Assembly: GCF_000344785.1 (NCBI RefSeq)
Contig: NC_020506.1
Coordinates: 434,001-498,000 of the forward strand
Direction of reading: 5' to 3'
From: Corynebacterium callunae DSM 20147
Lineage (GTDB): Bacteria; Actinomycetota; Actinomycetes; Mycobacteriales; Mycobacteriaceae
DNA length: 64,000 nucleotides
Each line of letters opens with the position of its first letter. Positions within the stretch are counted from its first letter, which is position 1. A program made the position numbers and the translations under genes. Below the pieces are notes generated by a model. That model made no database searches and was not told the origin of the DNA. It saw only the letters and a program-made list of their open reading frames with translations. Shown in pieces: positions 19,553 through 28,296 of the stretch.

Positions 19553-20416
19553 ATGAGCGATGAGAACAACAACGAGTTCGCAGTTGAAGAACAGACTGTC
19601 CAGGAAGCCGATCTAGATATTGCCGCCGGCTTTGATGAGGACTTCGCTACTGCACAAGACGGTGCAGAGGTAGAGGCTCAGGATGTAGATGCTGAAGCTG
19701 AAGACGCTGACGTTGATCTGGCACAGGCTGCAGCTGCATTGGGCGATACTGATGAGGTTGACGCCGACGCAGATTACAAGGCTCGTCTGCGTAAGTTCAC
19801 CACCCAGCTGAAGAAGCAGCCTGGCGCTTGGTACATCATTCAGTGCTACTCCGGATATGAGAACAAGGTTAAGGCCAACCTTGATATGCGTGCTCAGACC
19901 CTTGAGGTTGAAGATGACATCTACGAGGTTGTTGTCCCAATCGAGCAGGTCACCGAAATTCGCGATGGCAAGCGCAAGCTGGTTAAGCGCAAGTTGCTGC
20001 CAGGCTACGTGTTGGTCCGCATGGACATGAATGACCGCGTATGGTCCGTTGTTCGTGACACCCCAGGTGTTACCAGCTTCGTGGGCAATGAAGGCAATGC
20101 AACTCCGGTCAAGCACCGCGACGTCGCAAAGTTCTTGATGCCTCAGGAAGCCGCAGTGCTTACCGGCGAGGCAGCAGCGTCTAGCGCTGAGGGCGAGCAG
20201 GTTGTGGCAATGCCTACCGACGCTAAGTCCCAGAAGGTCTCGGTGGACTTCCAGGTTGGCGAGGCAATCACCATCCTTACCGGTGCTTTTGCTTCTGTTT
20301 CCGCAACCATCTCCTCCATCGATGCTGATAACCAGAAGCTGGAAGCCCTAGTTTCTATCTTCGGCCGTGAAACCCCTGTTGACCTGGCCTTCGATCAGGT
20401 TGAAAAGGTCAACTAA
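19553..20416 (+). CDS. nusG: Transcription termination/antitermination factor NusG
   Basis: NusG binds RNA polymerase and Rho. This 287-residue form has the long acidic N-terminal extension (about 80 residues, rich in Asp, Glu and Ala) usual in actinobacteria. The NGN domain begins at PGAWYIIQCYSGYENKVKANL (about 94), and a C-terminal KOW domain contains FQVGEAITILTGAFASVSA (about 232). GAGAACACGCACA precedes the ATG. A terminator follows, separating it from rplK. Confidence 0.96.
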   Translation: MSDENNNEFAVEEQTVQEADLDIAAGFDEDFATAQDGAEVEAQDVDAEAEDADVDLAQAAAALGDTDEVDADADYKARLRKFTTQLKKQPGAWYIIQCYSGYENKVKANLDMRAQTLEVEDDIYEVVVPIEQVTEIRDGKRKLVKRKLLPGYVLVRMDMNDRVWSVVRDTPGVTSFVGNEGNATPVKHRDVAKFLMPQEAAVLTGEAAASSAEGEQVVAMPTDAKSQKVSVDFQVGEAITILTGAFASVSATISSIDADNQKLEALVSIFGRETPVDLAFDQVEKVN

Positions 20417-20450
20417 GCAGTATTTTTAAGGTTGGAAATTTTCTAACTTG

Positions 20451-20497
20451 CCCCGTAGTTGCAGAGTCATTTTCAGGCTTTGGAACTACGGGGTTTT
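20451..20497 (+). terminator. Terminator after nusG
   Basis: Perfect 10-base arms CCCCGTAGTT and AACTACGGGG with a 23-base loop, followed by TTTTG. It splits secE-nusG from rplK-rplA. Confidence 0.75.
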
Positions 20498-20678
20498 GCG
20501 TGTAAAGTAGACACTCGCGTGTTTTTTAATACGCATATATACATTCATCCCCGGTGGCCCGGTTACGCTAAGATCCACTTTTTCTCTTTTTAGGTGGTAG
20601 CGGGACCGAGCATCCGGACGACGCAGGTGGGGTTTCATCGTCCCATCGACCGTCGGTAACAAGGAAGCAGGTCAAACG
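20498..20678 (+). promoter_or_regulatory. Promoter and long leader of rplK-rplA
   Basis: About 180 noncoding bases precede rplK. They contain a GTAAAGTAGAC -10-like segment near 20501 and a GC-rich, foldable stretch (about 20575-20660) just before the AAGGAAGCAGG ribosome site. In bacteria the rplK-rplA message is often autoregulated by L1; a leader of this size allows that, but I could not identify an L1 target structure. Confidence 0.35.
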
Positions 20679-21116
20679 ATGGCTCCTAAGAAGAAGAAGA
20701 AGGTCTCCGGCCTCATCAAGCTTCAGATCCAAGCAGGTCAGGCTAACCCAGCTCCTCCAGTGGGTCCTGCACTTGGTGCACATGGTGTTAACATCATGGA
20801 ATTCTGCAAGGCTTACAACGCTGCAACTGAGAACCAGCGCGGCAACGTGATCCCTGTTGAGATCACCGTCTACGAAGATCGTTCATTCGACTTCAAGCTG
20901 AAGACCCCACCAGCAGCCAAGCTGCTGCTGAAGGCTGCTGGCCTGCAGAAGGGCTCCGGCGTTCCTCACACCAACAAGGTCGGAAACGTCACCATGGCTC
21001 AGGTTCGCGAGATCGCTGAGACCAAGAAGGAAGATCTCAACGCACGCGACATCGACGCTGCTGCAAAGATCATCGCTGGTACTGCTCGTTCCATGGGCAT
21101 CACCGTCGAAGGCTAA
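20679..21116 (+). CDS. rplK: Ribosomal protein L11
   Basis: L11 forms the GTPase-associated stalk base on 23S rRNA. The 145 residues have [20 protein letters not shown] (about 23-42), the Pro-rich N-terminal thiostrepton region, and a C-terminal RNA-binding domain ending [12 protein letters not shown]. Length and start (MAPKKKKKV) are standard for the genus. The stop is 87 bases before rplA. Confidence 0.97.
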
Positions 21117-21203
21117 TTTTTAGCCTTCCGTTAAGAAATTTTTACTGTGGCAGGGCCAGCTCCGGCCCGCTAAACCACAAAATTCCATGAAAGGGAATTC
21201 ATA

Positions 21204-21914
21204 ATGAGCAAGAAGTCAAAGGCTTTCCGCGAAGCCGCTGAGAAGATCGACGCTGGTCGCATCTACTCCCCAATCGAAGCTGCAGAACTCGTCAAGGAGA
21301 CCTCCTCCAAGAACTTCGACGCTTCCGTCGACGTTGCTATCCGCCTGGGCGTTGACCCACGTAAGGCTGATCAGCTTGTTCGTGGCACCGTCTCCCTGCC
21401 TAACGGCACCGGTAAGACCGTCCGCGTTGCTGTTTTCGCACAGGGTGAGAAGGCTACCGAGGCTGAGGCTGCAGGCGCTGACTTTGTTGGCACCGATGAG
21501 CTCGTTGAGAAGATCCAGGGTGGCTGGACCGACTTCGACGTTGCAATCGCAACCCCAGATCAGATGGCTAAGATCGGCCGTATCGCTCGTGTCTTGGGAC
21601 CTCGTGGCTTGATGCCTAACCCTAAGACCGGCACCGTAACCAACGATGTTGCTAAGGCAATTGAAGAGGTTAAGGGCGGCAAGATCTCCTTCCGCGTTGA
21701 CAAGGCTTCTAACCTGCACGCATCCATCGGCAAGGCATCCTTCGATGCGAAGTCTTTGGCTCAGAACTACGGCGCACTCCTCGACGAGCTGCTTCGTATC
21801 AAGCCATCTTCTTCTAAGGGCATCTACGTCAAGCGCGTTACCCTTTCTTCCACCACCGGTCCAGGTGTTGAGATTGATACTCACGTAACCAAGAACTACG
21901 CAGGCGAGGCTTAA
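21204..21914 (+). CDS. rplA: Ribosomal protein L1
   Basis: L1 binds the E-site stalk of 23S rRNA. The 236 residues carry the conserved [17 protein letters not shown] (about 131-147) and [11 protein letters not shown]. An AAAGGGAATTC ribosome site precedes the ATG. It is the last gene of the core block before a terminator; the codon choice is strongly biased, as expected for a ribosomal gene. Confidence 0.97.
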   Translation: MSKKSKAFREAAEKIDAGRIYSPIEAAELVKETSSKNFDASVDVAIRLGVDPRKADQLVRGTVSLPNGTGKTVRVAVFAQGEKATEAEAAGADFVGTDELVEKIQGGWTDFDVAIATPDQMAKIGRIARVLGPRGLMPNPKTGTVTNDVAKAIEEVKGGKISFRVDKASNLHASIGKASFDAKSLAQNYGALLDELLRIKPSSSKGIYVKRVTLSSTTGPGVEIDTHVTKNYAGEA

Positions 21915-21948
21915 GCTTCTTGTTTGTGCTCTTAACTGAGTAAATAAA

Positions 21949-21988
21949 AGTACCCACCACAGTGAAAACTGTGGTGGATACTTTTTTG
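21949..21988 (+). terminator. Terminator after rplA
   Basis: Arms around CCACCACAG (21954-21962) and CTGTGGTGG (21969-21977), extended by AGTA/TACT, with a T6 run. It is shared with the convergent protease gene. Confidence 0.85.
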
Positions 21989-21989
21989 T

Positions 21990-22910
21990 CTATTTCAAGG
22001 TGGACTTTGCGGCCGCAGCCTGTGTCGCCCGGCGGCGTTCCCGGCTAATTACTGCAAGTGCCAGCAATAGCGGAATGCTGATCAACAACAAAGGCTTGGT
22101 ATAAATTGCTGCCTGTTGGGTAGGGATTTCATCCATCGAGGGCATGTTGGGATCAACTGCTTGCTCTTTGCTGTCGCTAATCAGCTCAGCGTTATCGCCA
22201 GCAGCCATGGTCTGATCGATCCACTCACGTTCTTCAAGAAGTGGCGAATAGAGAGCTCCGGGGCTGGGGCGGTACATATTTTTGGTAGAAAGCGTGGCAG
22301 TAAGAACTTCAGCTAGCTGACCATTGATAAATAATGGGCCACCGGAATCTCCACCTTGGAAACCAGCTTTGGAGTCGGTGTTGACATGTACCGAGGTTGA
22401 ACCTCCTGTAATGCCGCCCTCTGCAATCTGCTCCACCCGCACCGACGTGCTGGGCAAGATATTGGAATGACGGGCAAGTTTGCCATTTAGACTCCAACCA
22501 TAACTTTGCCCGGTGTCGCCCACAGCTGGGAGGTCATTGGACAAAGGGATGGGAGTGATGTTTTCTACTGGCTGTGCCAGGCGTGCCAAAGCTAGATCGC
22601 CAGCCGCTGGGAAGCTCCAACCAGTCACATCATAGGTCTGGGTGGAATCACCTTGACCAAACCGGACCTGGGAGCCCGGTTCGCCGAGCTCAAAGCAGTG
22701 CCGGGCGGTCAACACCCATTGCTTATCGACGAGGGTTCCGGTGCAATCGCCAAAGGCACCGATTTTACCCACCTTGATGGAAGCGACGGCATTGGCCTCT
22801 TTGATATTGCTTGCGGGCTCAGCATATTCCAGGGCTTGGGCAGGAGCACCCAGGCCAGCGCAGAGCATGATTGTTGCAGCCACCATGAGGGGTGTTTTTA
22901 TAAATCGCAT
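21990..22910 (-). CDS. Secreted trypsin-like serine protease with C-terminal membrane anchor
   Basis: An S1-family protease of about 306 residues. A signal peptide (residues 1-27, ending AQA) is followed by the catalytic triad: His in LTARHCFELG, Asp in AAGDLALARL and Ser in FQGGDSGGPLF. A C-terminal hydrophobic helix (KPLLLISIPLLLALAVI) and an RRR-containing tail suggest anchoring to the membrane with the protease domain outside. The frame opens at TTG 22934; ATG 22910 gives a clean signal peptide. The target is unknown; similar proteases are common in corynebacteria. Confidence 0.85.
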   Translation of the reverse strand: MRFIKTPLMVAATIMLCAGLGAPAQALEYAEPASNIKEANAVASIKVGKIGAFGDCTGTLVDKQWVLTARHCFELGEPGSQVRFGQGDSTQTYDVTGWSFPAAGDLALARLAQPVENITPIPLSNDLPAVGDTGQSYGWSLNGKLARHSNILPSTSVRVEQIAEGGITGGSTSVHVNTDSKAGFQGGDSGGPLFINGQLAEVLTATLSTKNMYRPSPGALYSPLLEEREWIDQTMAAGDNAELISDSKEQAVDPNMPSMDEIPTQQAAIYTKPLLLISIPLLLALAVISRERRRATQAAAAKSTLK

Positions 22911-22934
22911 ATCTTCTATGTCCGTTTTCTTCAA

Positions 22935-23450
22935 TTAGGCGGAAGTTTGGCTGAACTCAGGAGCAGTATTTGCCTGGCGGGGTTGTGGGGAGACCACAAT
23001 GAGGTTGATGCACTTGGCCATGAGCCATTCCAAAGGTCCCTTGGCAAAAAATTGCTTCCACACCAGGGCCAGTACAATTCCCGCGACAATGCTGACTAGC
23101 GCCGCCGTGGTGGATTCATGTGCCACATTGTTTTGGATATAGGTAGCACTGAGTACATGTAGGCAATACATGGTCAAGGGCATGGAACCAAAAGCGACAA
23201 AAGGCGCATTGAGTAGGCGGGGAAGTCGTGGGGCTCCCAATAGACAAAGGGTGAGGACACTCCAGCTGGCAGCGATGGAGACAACCACCTCAGCAGGTGT
23301 TCCGGTGTGGCCATTAAAGTTCGCTTGCTCGGGAAGGCTTTCATTAAAGCGCAATGCAAGTCCTGCGATTGCCACCAGTGTGGCAATAATTCCGAGGAAG
23401 GCAAAAACATCAAGCCCTGCGATCTTTTTTTGGTGTTGGCGGATGTATAC
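22935..23450 (-). pseudogene. C-terminal part of an acyltransferase/DUF418-like membrane protein
   Basis: The frame runs without a start from the junction at about 23445-23450. It begins RVYIRQHQKKIAGLDVFAFLG and continues through four to five membrane helices to a charged tail. GSMPLTMYCLHVL resembles the C-terminal part of heparan-N-acetyltransferase-like or DUF418 membrane proteins. The N-terminal half is missing because the gene runs into the repeated segment that begins at 23445. An internal GTG at 23375 could be used, but the product would be partial. Confidence 0.65.
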
Positions 23451-23601
23451 CCTATGGAGACATACTCAGTGGACATAAAGACTATGTTGCACCAAGTTGG
23501 AAACTGCTTTTTTACAACACAATGTCGCAGAACTGTAGATCATAGCTGGTACTTTGCTCCCTGGCTGCGCGTAACACAGGGCGCGCAACCCCTTCCTGGG
23601 G

Positions 23602-23956
23602 TTACCCGCAAGTCGTGGACAGTTAGTTAAGCAACATTTTCCAGGACAGTGACATCTGCCTGGTGGTATGCATTCTCGAAATCAACCGGGCTCTGATACC
23701 CAATCGATGAGTGCCGGCGCTGCCGGTTGTAAAAGATCTCAATCCAGCGTGCAACCTCACGACGAGCTTCGTTCCGGGTTACCCGCAAGTCGTGGACAGT
23801 TAGTTAAGCAACATTTTCCAGGACAGTGACATCTGCCTGGTGGTATGCATTCTCGAAATCAACCGGGCTCTGATACCCAATCGATGAGTGCCGGCGCTGC
23901 CGGTTGTAAAAGATCTCAATCCAGCGTGCAACCTCACGACGAGCTTCGTTCCGGGT
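23602..23956. repeat. 177-bp direct tandem duplication inside the IS3 end
   Basis: The block containing the terminal repeat and the last part of orfB occurs twice, back to back, with period 177 (23602-23778 and 23779-23955). The two units look identical. The inner unit holds the orfB stop; the outer one repeats the terminal sequence, so the element has two potential left ends. Confidence 0.9.
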
Positions 23957-24704
23957 GACCCATTTTCGCCGGTCGTAGAACTCAGTTTTCAACGTCGACC
24001 AGAATGACTCCGCCATCGCGTTATCAAAGCAGACTCCGGTACGTCCCACCGACTGATCAATATGAAGCTCTTGGCAGACCTGGTAGAGCTGCTCACTGGT
24101 GAACTGCGTTCCACGATCTGCATGGAAAACAAGGTCATCAGGGACCTCACCACGTAGTGTGTGCGCCATCCGCAGCGCCCGTTCCACCAGGTCAGTGGTG
24201 TGAGTGGCATCCATCGCCCAGCCCAGCACTCGGCGGGAATGTCCATCCCGGATTGCACACAGATACAGCCAGCCTTCGTAGGTCACGCAGGTAGGTGGTA
24301 TCCGAGATCCAGACTTTGTTGAGTTCACCTGCGTCCCAGGTACGTTTCACCAGATCTGGGAAGCTGTGGGTGGAGGTGCCCGGGATCGTGGTCACCGGCA
24401 CCCATGACCTTGGCGAGATGCCCTCGATCCCCATCCGGCGCATCGCTTTGGCCACGGTCTTTTTATCCACGAGGATTCCCTCATCATGCAGGTCACTGGT
24501 GATCCTGGGTGATCCGTAGGTCTGGCCTGATGCGTCCCAGAACGTCCAGATCTTCTCATCGAGCTTCTTCTGGAACTCCTCCCGGGAATCCTGCCCGGCG
24601 GCTTTCCTGTCCTGAATTTCAGCCCACTTATAGTACCCAGACCGAGACACCTTCAACAGTCTGGCCATCCGGGAAACGCTGTAGCTCGCCTTCTCCTGGT
24701 GCAT
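23804..24704 (-). pseudogene. IS3 transposase OrfB, frameshifted
   Basis: The N-terminal half (24704 to about 24290) reads MHQEKASYSVSRMARLL and reaches WISDTTYLR, the first catalytic Asp. The frame then shifts: the second half continues in another frame from TYEGWLYLCAIRDGHSRRV. It carries the second Asp (FHADRGTQF) and the catalytic Glu (NAMAESFWSTLK), and ends normally. One extra base near 24288 explains the break. The DDE residues are all present, so the damage is recent or a sequencing error. Confidence 0.85.
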
Positions 24705-24718
24705 CAGTTGGAAGCATT

Positions 24719-25012
24719 CTACTTTGGATGCTTGCGAGCGAAGAAGGCTGCTGCTTTTCCCAAGAACTCGTTGTCCATTTTCAGTTCAGCGATTTCCTTG
24801 CGCAACCGGGCAAGTTCGGCCCGTTCATCAACTTCCAGCTCCCCTGTGGGGAGCTCACCGCTGCGTTCACGTTCAGCTTTCACCCAGCGGCCCAGAAGTC
24901 CTGGATTCACATTCAATTCGCGGGCGACTGCCGCGGCTGACCGGTCAGTATCGATGACCAATCGGGCGGCTTCCTGCCGGTACTCCGGGGTGTACTTTTT
25001 CCTTGTAGACAT
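24719..25012 (-). CDS. IS3 transposase OrfA (helix-turn-helix subunit)
   Basis: About 97 residues, starting MSTRKKYTPEYRQEAARLV. It has an HTH_Tnp_1-type helix-turn-helix (AAAVARELNVNPGLLGRWV), then a leucine-zipper-like ELARLRKEIAELKMDNEFL. OrfA binds the element ends and fuses with OrfB by frameshifting in active IS3 copies. An in-frame ATG at 25024 directly abuts the AAGGAGG site; the ATG at 25012 is 12 bases away, so the exact start is open. Confidence 0.85.
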   Translation of the reverse strand: MSTRKKYTPEYRQEAARLVIDTDRSAAAVARELNVNPGLLGRWVKAERERSGELPTGELEVDERAELARLRKEIAELKMDNEFLGKAAAFFARKHPK

Positions 25013-25119
25013 AGTGGTTGACATCCTCCTTGATGAGCCTGTGGCCCATCGTCATTAGGTGTCCACTATTCGAGGGTAACCTCATTCCGCTCTGGGCGGA
25101 GTGTGGATACTCTTAGGAG

Positions 25120-25455
25120 ATGAATTTCGGATACCAACACACATGCATGATCTGCGGACTGCCCGCTGGCGATGGGTTCCTCATGATCGATCCTGGCCTT
25201 CTCCTTCAATCGGCCCGAAACGGAACTCTTGAAGCTTTTTCAGATGAGACTGGCTGGCCCGTCACTATGTGGCTCTCAGCATGCAAAGACTGCTCTTCCC
25301 ACTGGGGTGACGATATGTATTACATCCATCTAGAGGCACTTCGCTGGCCTCACGAAGTTAATGATTGGGAGTCTCAGCTCAAGGCGAAAAACTGGTTTGC
25401 CTACTCTAACTGGGAGTTCTACGCGAACAAGATCCGCAATCAGCAACTAACGTAG
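25120..25455 (+). CDS. Unknown zinc-ribbon-like protein, copy A
   Basis: A 111-residue soluble protein with two cysteine clusters, HTCMICGLPAGDGF (residues 6-19) and SACKDCSSHWGDDMYYIH (about 55-72), which could form one zinc site. It is rich in Trp. A TAGGAG ribosome site precedes the ATG. I do not recognise the family. A close relative lies at 50919 (117 residues), differing by a few substitutions and a longer tail. The function is not inferable beyond probable metal binding. Confidence 0.7.
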   Translation: MNFGYQHTCMICGLPAGDGFLMIDPGLLLQSARNGTLEAFSDETGWPVTMWLSACKDCSSHWGDDMYYIHLEALRWPHEVNDWESQLKAKNWFAYSNWEFYANKIRNQQLT

Positions 25456-25724
25456 TCGCCCCCAGGGTGGGGGCTAGCCAGCACGATCCGCCGTTGCTAC
25501 TGGACAGAATGTACTCTATCAACACGTTGTGCACATGTCAGTGTCAGAAGTGACTGCAGCAGCACCAGGAAACTTAAGTCTATAAATTTCCTTTAATTTT
25601 TCCTCGACCTGCTGTTACATCGGCATCAGATTGTTTCAAAACCCCAAATTGAAGTAAAATTAAAAAATCAGCGAGGTCAAAACCTGACTGCTCAGCATCG
25701 GCCCCACCAGGAAGGGAAAGCATT

Positions 25725-25898
25725 ATGCACTCTCAAGAACGGCGATCCACCTGGGTCGCTCAAGCTAATCACTCTCTATACCTGGAAGGCCTCCTAACAA
25801 GCAAGGAATATGACGGCGATGCAAATTCCTACGTTGTAGGAAAAATTAGCGCTGACCAGCTTGTAGAAAAAACACGAGCACGATTCGGACTTATTTAG
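25725..25898 (+). CDS. VbhA-like antitoxin of the Fic protein
   Basis: A 57-residue protein. It has the inhibitory helix motif [S/T]xxxE[G/N] as SLYLEG (residues 17-22), which in VbhA/VbhT-type systems blocks the ATP site of the Fic domain through its Glu. The C-terminal part YVVGKISADQLVEKTRARF matches the antitoxin fold. A GGAAGGGAAAG ribosome site precedes the ATG. The Fic gene starts 5 bases after the stop, so the two form an operon. It is too short for routine ORF lists. Confidence 0.85.
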   Translation: MHSQERRSTWVAQANHSLYLEGLLTSKEYDGDANSYVVGKISADQLVEKTRARFGLI

Positions 25899-25903
25899 AA
25901 GCC

Positions 25904-26503
25904 TTGTCAGTTCAGGATCCGTATTTGATACCAGGCAAATCTGTATTAAGAAATCTTATTGGAATAGATTCTGCAAAAGCCCTCTCCACAGCAGAGGCCG
26001 ACCTGGTTAATGCTCGCACTATCCAATTAATGGATTCGGAAAATACTCGCTTACCTAATAGTCGAGACTTTAAAGAACTCAGCGCTATACATTTTCATCT
26101 TTTTCAAGATATCTACGACTGGGCCGGAAAATTACGCACGATTGATATGAGGCGTGGTGATGGAGAGTTTTTTGCCCCGTGCATATATCTTGAAAGGAAC
26201 TTAATTTCTCTCTCCAGCCAATTAGCAGAGAAAAATTTTCTACGGATCAAAGATCGATCTACATTCATTAGAGAATTGACATATTTTTATGATCATCTCA
26301 ACTGGATTCATCCTTTCAGAGAGGGCAATGGGAGAACTCAAAGACATTTCTGGTCGAGAGTCTCGGCTGATGCTGGATGGATCCTTGACTGGCGTCCGAT
26401 TCATGGGGAGCTAGATGAAGCCAGTCGACAAGCTCGTGAAGATGAAGACTTTCAAATGCTCTACAGTGTTTTTGAAAAGGTCGTTGCAACAAGTAGGACC
26501 TAA
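25904..26503 (+). CDS. Fic domain AMP-transferase toxin
   Basis: The 199-residue protein has the complete Fic active-site motif HPFREGNGRTQR (residues 136-147) and the flap region before it (GEFFAPCIYLE). Fic enzymes transfer AMP to target hydroxyls; in VbhT-type toxins the target is usually DNA gyrase or topoisomerase IV. The upstream VbhA-like gene supplies the inhibitor. The only sensible start is TTG at 25904, with a weak ribosome site, as expected for tight coupling to the antitoxin. It ends 23 bases before an IS6 copy. Confidence 0.9.
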   Translation: MSVQDPYLIPGKSVLRNLIGIDSAKALSTAEADLVNARTIQLMDSENTRLPNSRDFKELSAIHFHLFQDIYDWAGKLRTIDMRRGDGEFFAPCIYLERNLISLSSQLAEKNFLRIKDRSTFIRELTYFYDHLNWIHPFREGNGRTQRHFWSRVSADAGWILDWRPIHGELDEASRQAREDEDFQMLYSVFEKVVATSRT

Positions 26504-26525
26504 AAATGCGGAAGAGCCTCTTTAT

Positions 26526-27377
26526 GGTGCTGTTGCAAAGTTGGGGCAGTAGGAAGAGCGACGTGAAATAATCACAGCCATGGGTATCTTCTCCGGTCGT
26601 CATTTCCCCCGTGACATCATTTTGTGGGCAGTGCGCAGGTCACTGCCGCTACGGGGTGAGCTGACCTAAGATCTGGAGGAAATGATGACTTCAGCCGCGG
26701 CGTGCCGGTCGATCACACCACGATTCTCACCGCTGGGTCCAGAAATACGCCCCTGAGCTGGACAAGCACACTCGGTGGTACCGGCAAGTTCCTGACTGGC
26801 AGGCCAGTTCCTGGCGGGTGGATGAGACCTACATCCGGGTCGGTGGGAGGTGGTGTTACCTCTGATCTGGCGATCACCGCCGGTGGCCAGACCCTGGACT
26901 TTTATCTCTCCGAAGCGCAATGTCGCGGCAGCGAAGCGTTTCCTGGCCAAGGCCCTCAGATCCGATGCGTCAGCCGGGTACCCCAGAGTGATCAACACCG
27001 ATAAAGCACCCTCCCTAGCCAGGGCAATCGCCGAGTTGAAGTCAGAGGGAATCTGCCCGCCAACAGTGGAACACCGGCAGGTGAAATACCTCAACAATAT
27101 CCTGGAAGGTGGCCACGGTCGGCTGAAGCGGATCCTCGGGCCGAAAGGCGCGTTTAAGAACTTAGACATCTGCATATCGGACGTTGAAAGGGATGGAGGC
27201 GATGCACTCATTGCGGAAAGGGCAAGGCACGATGTTTGACCTCACGGGCAACCGAACCCGGACGCGGTGATCGTCAACCGGGTCTTCGAGACGGCCTAAC
27301 AACGCCCACACGCAGCGACGATCAGGGAATGAGAAACTGGGTCTTCGCTGCTCTCCGCCCAACTTTGCAACAGCACC
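26526..27377 (+). mobile_element. IS6-family element, copy 1 (defective)
   Basis: An 852-bp element bounded by GGTGCTGTTGCAAAGTTGG and the inverse CCAACTTTGCAACAGCACC. No 8-bp target duplication is present (CTCTTTAT against ATCCTTAC), so the flanks have recombined. It sits between the Fic operon and the first CueP gene. Confidence 0.9.
26580..27299 (+). pseudogene. IS6 transposase, multiply frameshifted
   Basis: Compared with the intact copy at 49287, the start ATG and the C-terminal FETA are kept. The frame breaks several times (about 26640-26700, 26870-26930 and 27170), with small deletions in the helix-turn-helix region. The variant TTAGACATCTGCATATCGGACG near the 3' end is shared with copy 3, so both descend from one damaged parent. 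Confidence 0.85.
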
Positions 27378-27484
27378 ATCCTTACCCGGTCGGGTTCATC
27401 CTCCCGGGGTTGGGTGGGCGATGCGGGCACCACTGACAACGATTGTCGCACTCCACGTCTGACGGTTATATACCGTGAATCTCG

Positions 27485-27506
27485 AAAAAACCGGCTCAAA
27501 CCGGTT
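27485..27506 (-). terminator. Terminator after cueP copy 1
   Basis: On the minus strand AACCGG, a 6-base loop and CCGGTT are followed by TTTTTT. It overlaps the last codons of the gene at 27505. A separate dyad, GACAACGATTGTC (27435-27447), lies just beyond. Confidence 0.7.
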
Positions 27507-28083
27507 AAACCTGCGGCAGCGGGGAAGCCCGGAGATGGAGATCGGTGAGGCAGGTGGCCCCGTCCGGCCCGGTGTCGAAGAAGGAATGGCCGGTGAACTC
27601 CCCGTGGGTGATCTCGATGGTGCCGGCTGTATCGCGCGGGAGCCAGTAGCCGATGAACCCGTTGTCGAAGGTGGTGGCATGCTCGGCGACGAGCACCGCG
27701 CCGGTGCCCGCCTCGATGATCTTCACCTCCACGGAGGCATTGCGCAGCTCACCCAGGCAGGTGGTCAGGCTGTGATAGAAGCAGTCATGAGTCTGGTTGA
27801 TAAACGGAGCCACCGACACGTAGACGGAATCGGCGGGCATCTCGAGCCGGATCTCCTGATCTGAGTGGCTGAGAACCAATTCATCAGAGCGGACTATGGC
27901 CATCAGATCGTGCGGAGGGGCCTCGACGAGGAGGGTGTCCAGGTAGTCGATAATCCCGACGGTGTCCATACCTCCCAGATCGACCGAGGCGAGAAATTCC
28001 GCCTCCTCGGTGTTCGCCTGCGAGGTGGTGCACCCGGCCAGGGCGAGCGCGCAGACGGCGAGGAGGGCCGAGAGTCGGTTCAT
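27505..28083 (-). CDS. cueP: CueP-family copper-binding lipoprotein, copy 1
   Basis: A 192-residue lipoprotein: signal peptide with lipobox ALAGC (Cys 18), then the CueP domain. The family hallmarks are THDCFYHSLTTCLGEL (about 113-128) and the final ATCLTDL, giving the conserved Cys ligands. CueP proteins store or deliver periplasmic copper; here the protein would sit on the outer face of the membrane. GAGGATCTGCC precedes the ATG. It is paralogous to the gene at 57526 but lies alone, away from the copper island. Confidence 0.85.
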   Translation of the reverse strand: MNRLSALLAVCALALAGCTTSQANTEEAEFLASVDLGGMDTVGIIDYLDTLLVEAPPHDLMAIVRSDELVLSHSDQEIRLEMPADSVYVSVAPFINQTHDCFYHSLTTCLGELRNASVEVKIIEAGTGAVLVAEHATTFDNGFIGYWLPRDTAGTIEITHGEFTGHSFFDTGPDGATCLTDLHLRASPLPQV

Positions 28084-28296
28084 GGCAGATCCTCAATTTA
28101 TGTTCACAAAGTGAAGCATAAAGATTACTACATGTGATCAGACAAAGATAGAGGAACACTCTTTAATAGGGCAGAGCTACGTGAGCTCATCGCGTCACGG
28201 CCGGCATTACTATGAGCAGCTGTCCCCGTCGGCCGGGGCCGTTTCGGGTTTTGGGACCTCAAGTGAGGAGTTTCTACGAACAAAGCCGTATGTTCA

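Larger units (their letters stand above)
23597..25085 (-). mobile_element. IS3-family insertion sequence with 4-bp target duplication
   Basis: The 1489-bp element begins TGGGGTTACCC and ends GGGTAACCTCA, the TG...CA ends usual for IS3. The imperfect terminal inverted repeats extend about 25 bases. The 4-bp target duplication TTCC flanks both ends (23593-23596 and 25086-25089). The empty site is preserved in the second segment copy near 50880 (CAACCCTTTCCGCTC). The element carries orfA and a damaged orfB, and has a 177-bp tandem duplication at its left end. Confidence 0.9.
23445..25494 (+). repeat. Large duplicated segment, copy A (interrupted by IS3)
   Basis: The sequence from GTATACCCT (23445) up to the IS3 element, and again from 25086 to about 25494, matches 50738-51291 in the same direction with scattered differences. 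It holds a promoter-like region and the zinc-ribbon-like gene at 25120. It cuts off the acyltransferase gene, so it marks the core/island boundary. Confidence 0.8.
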
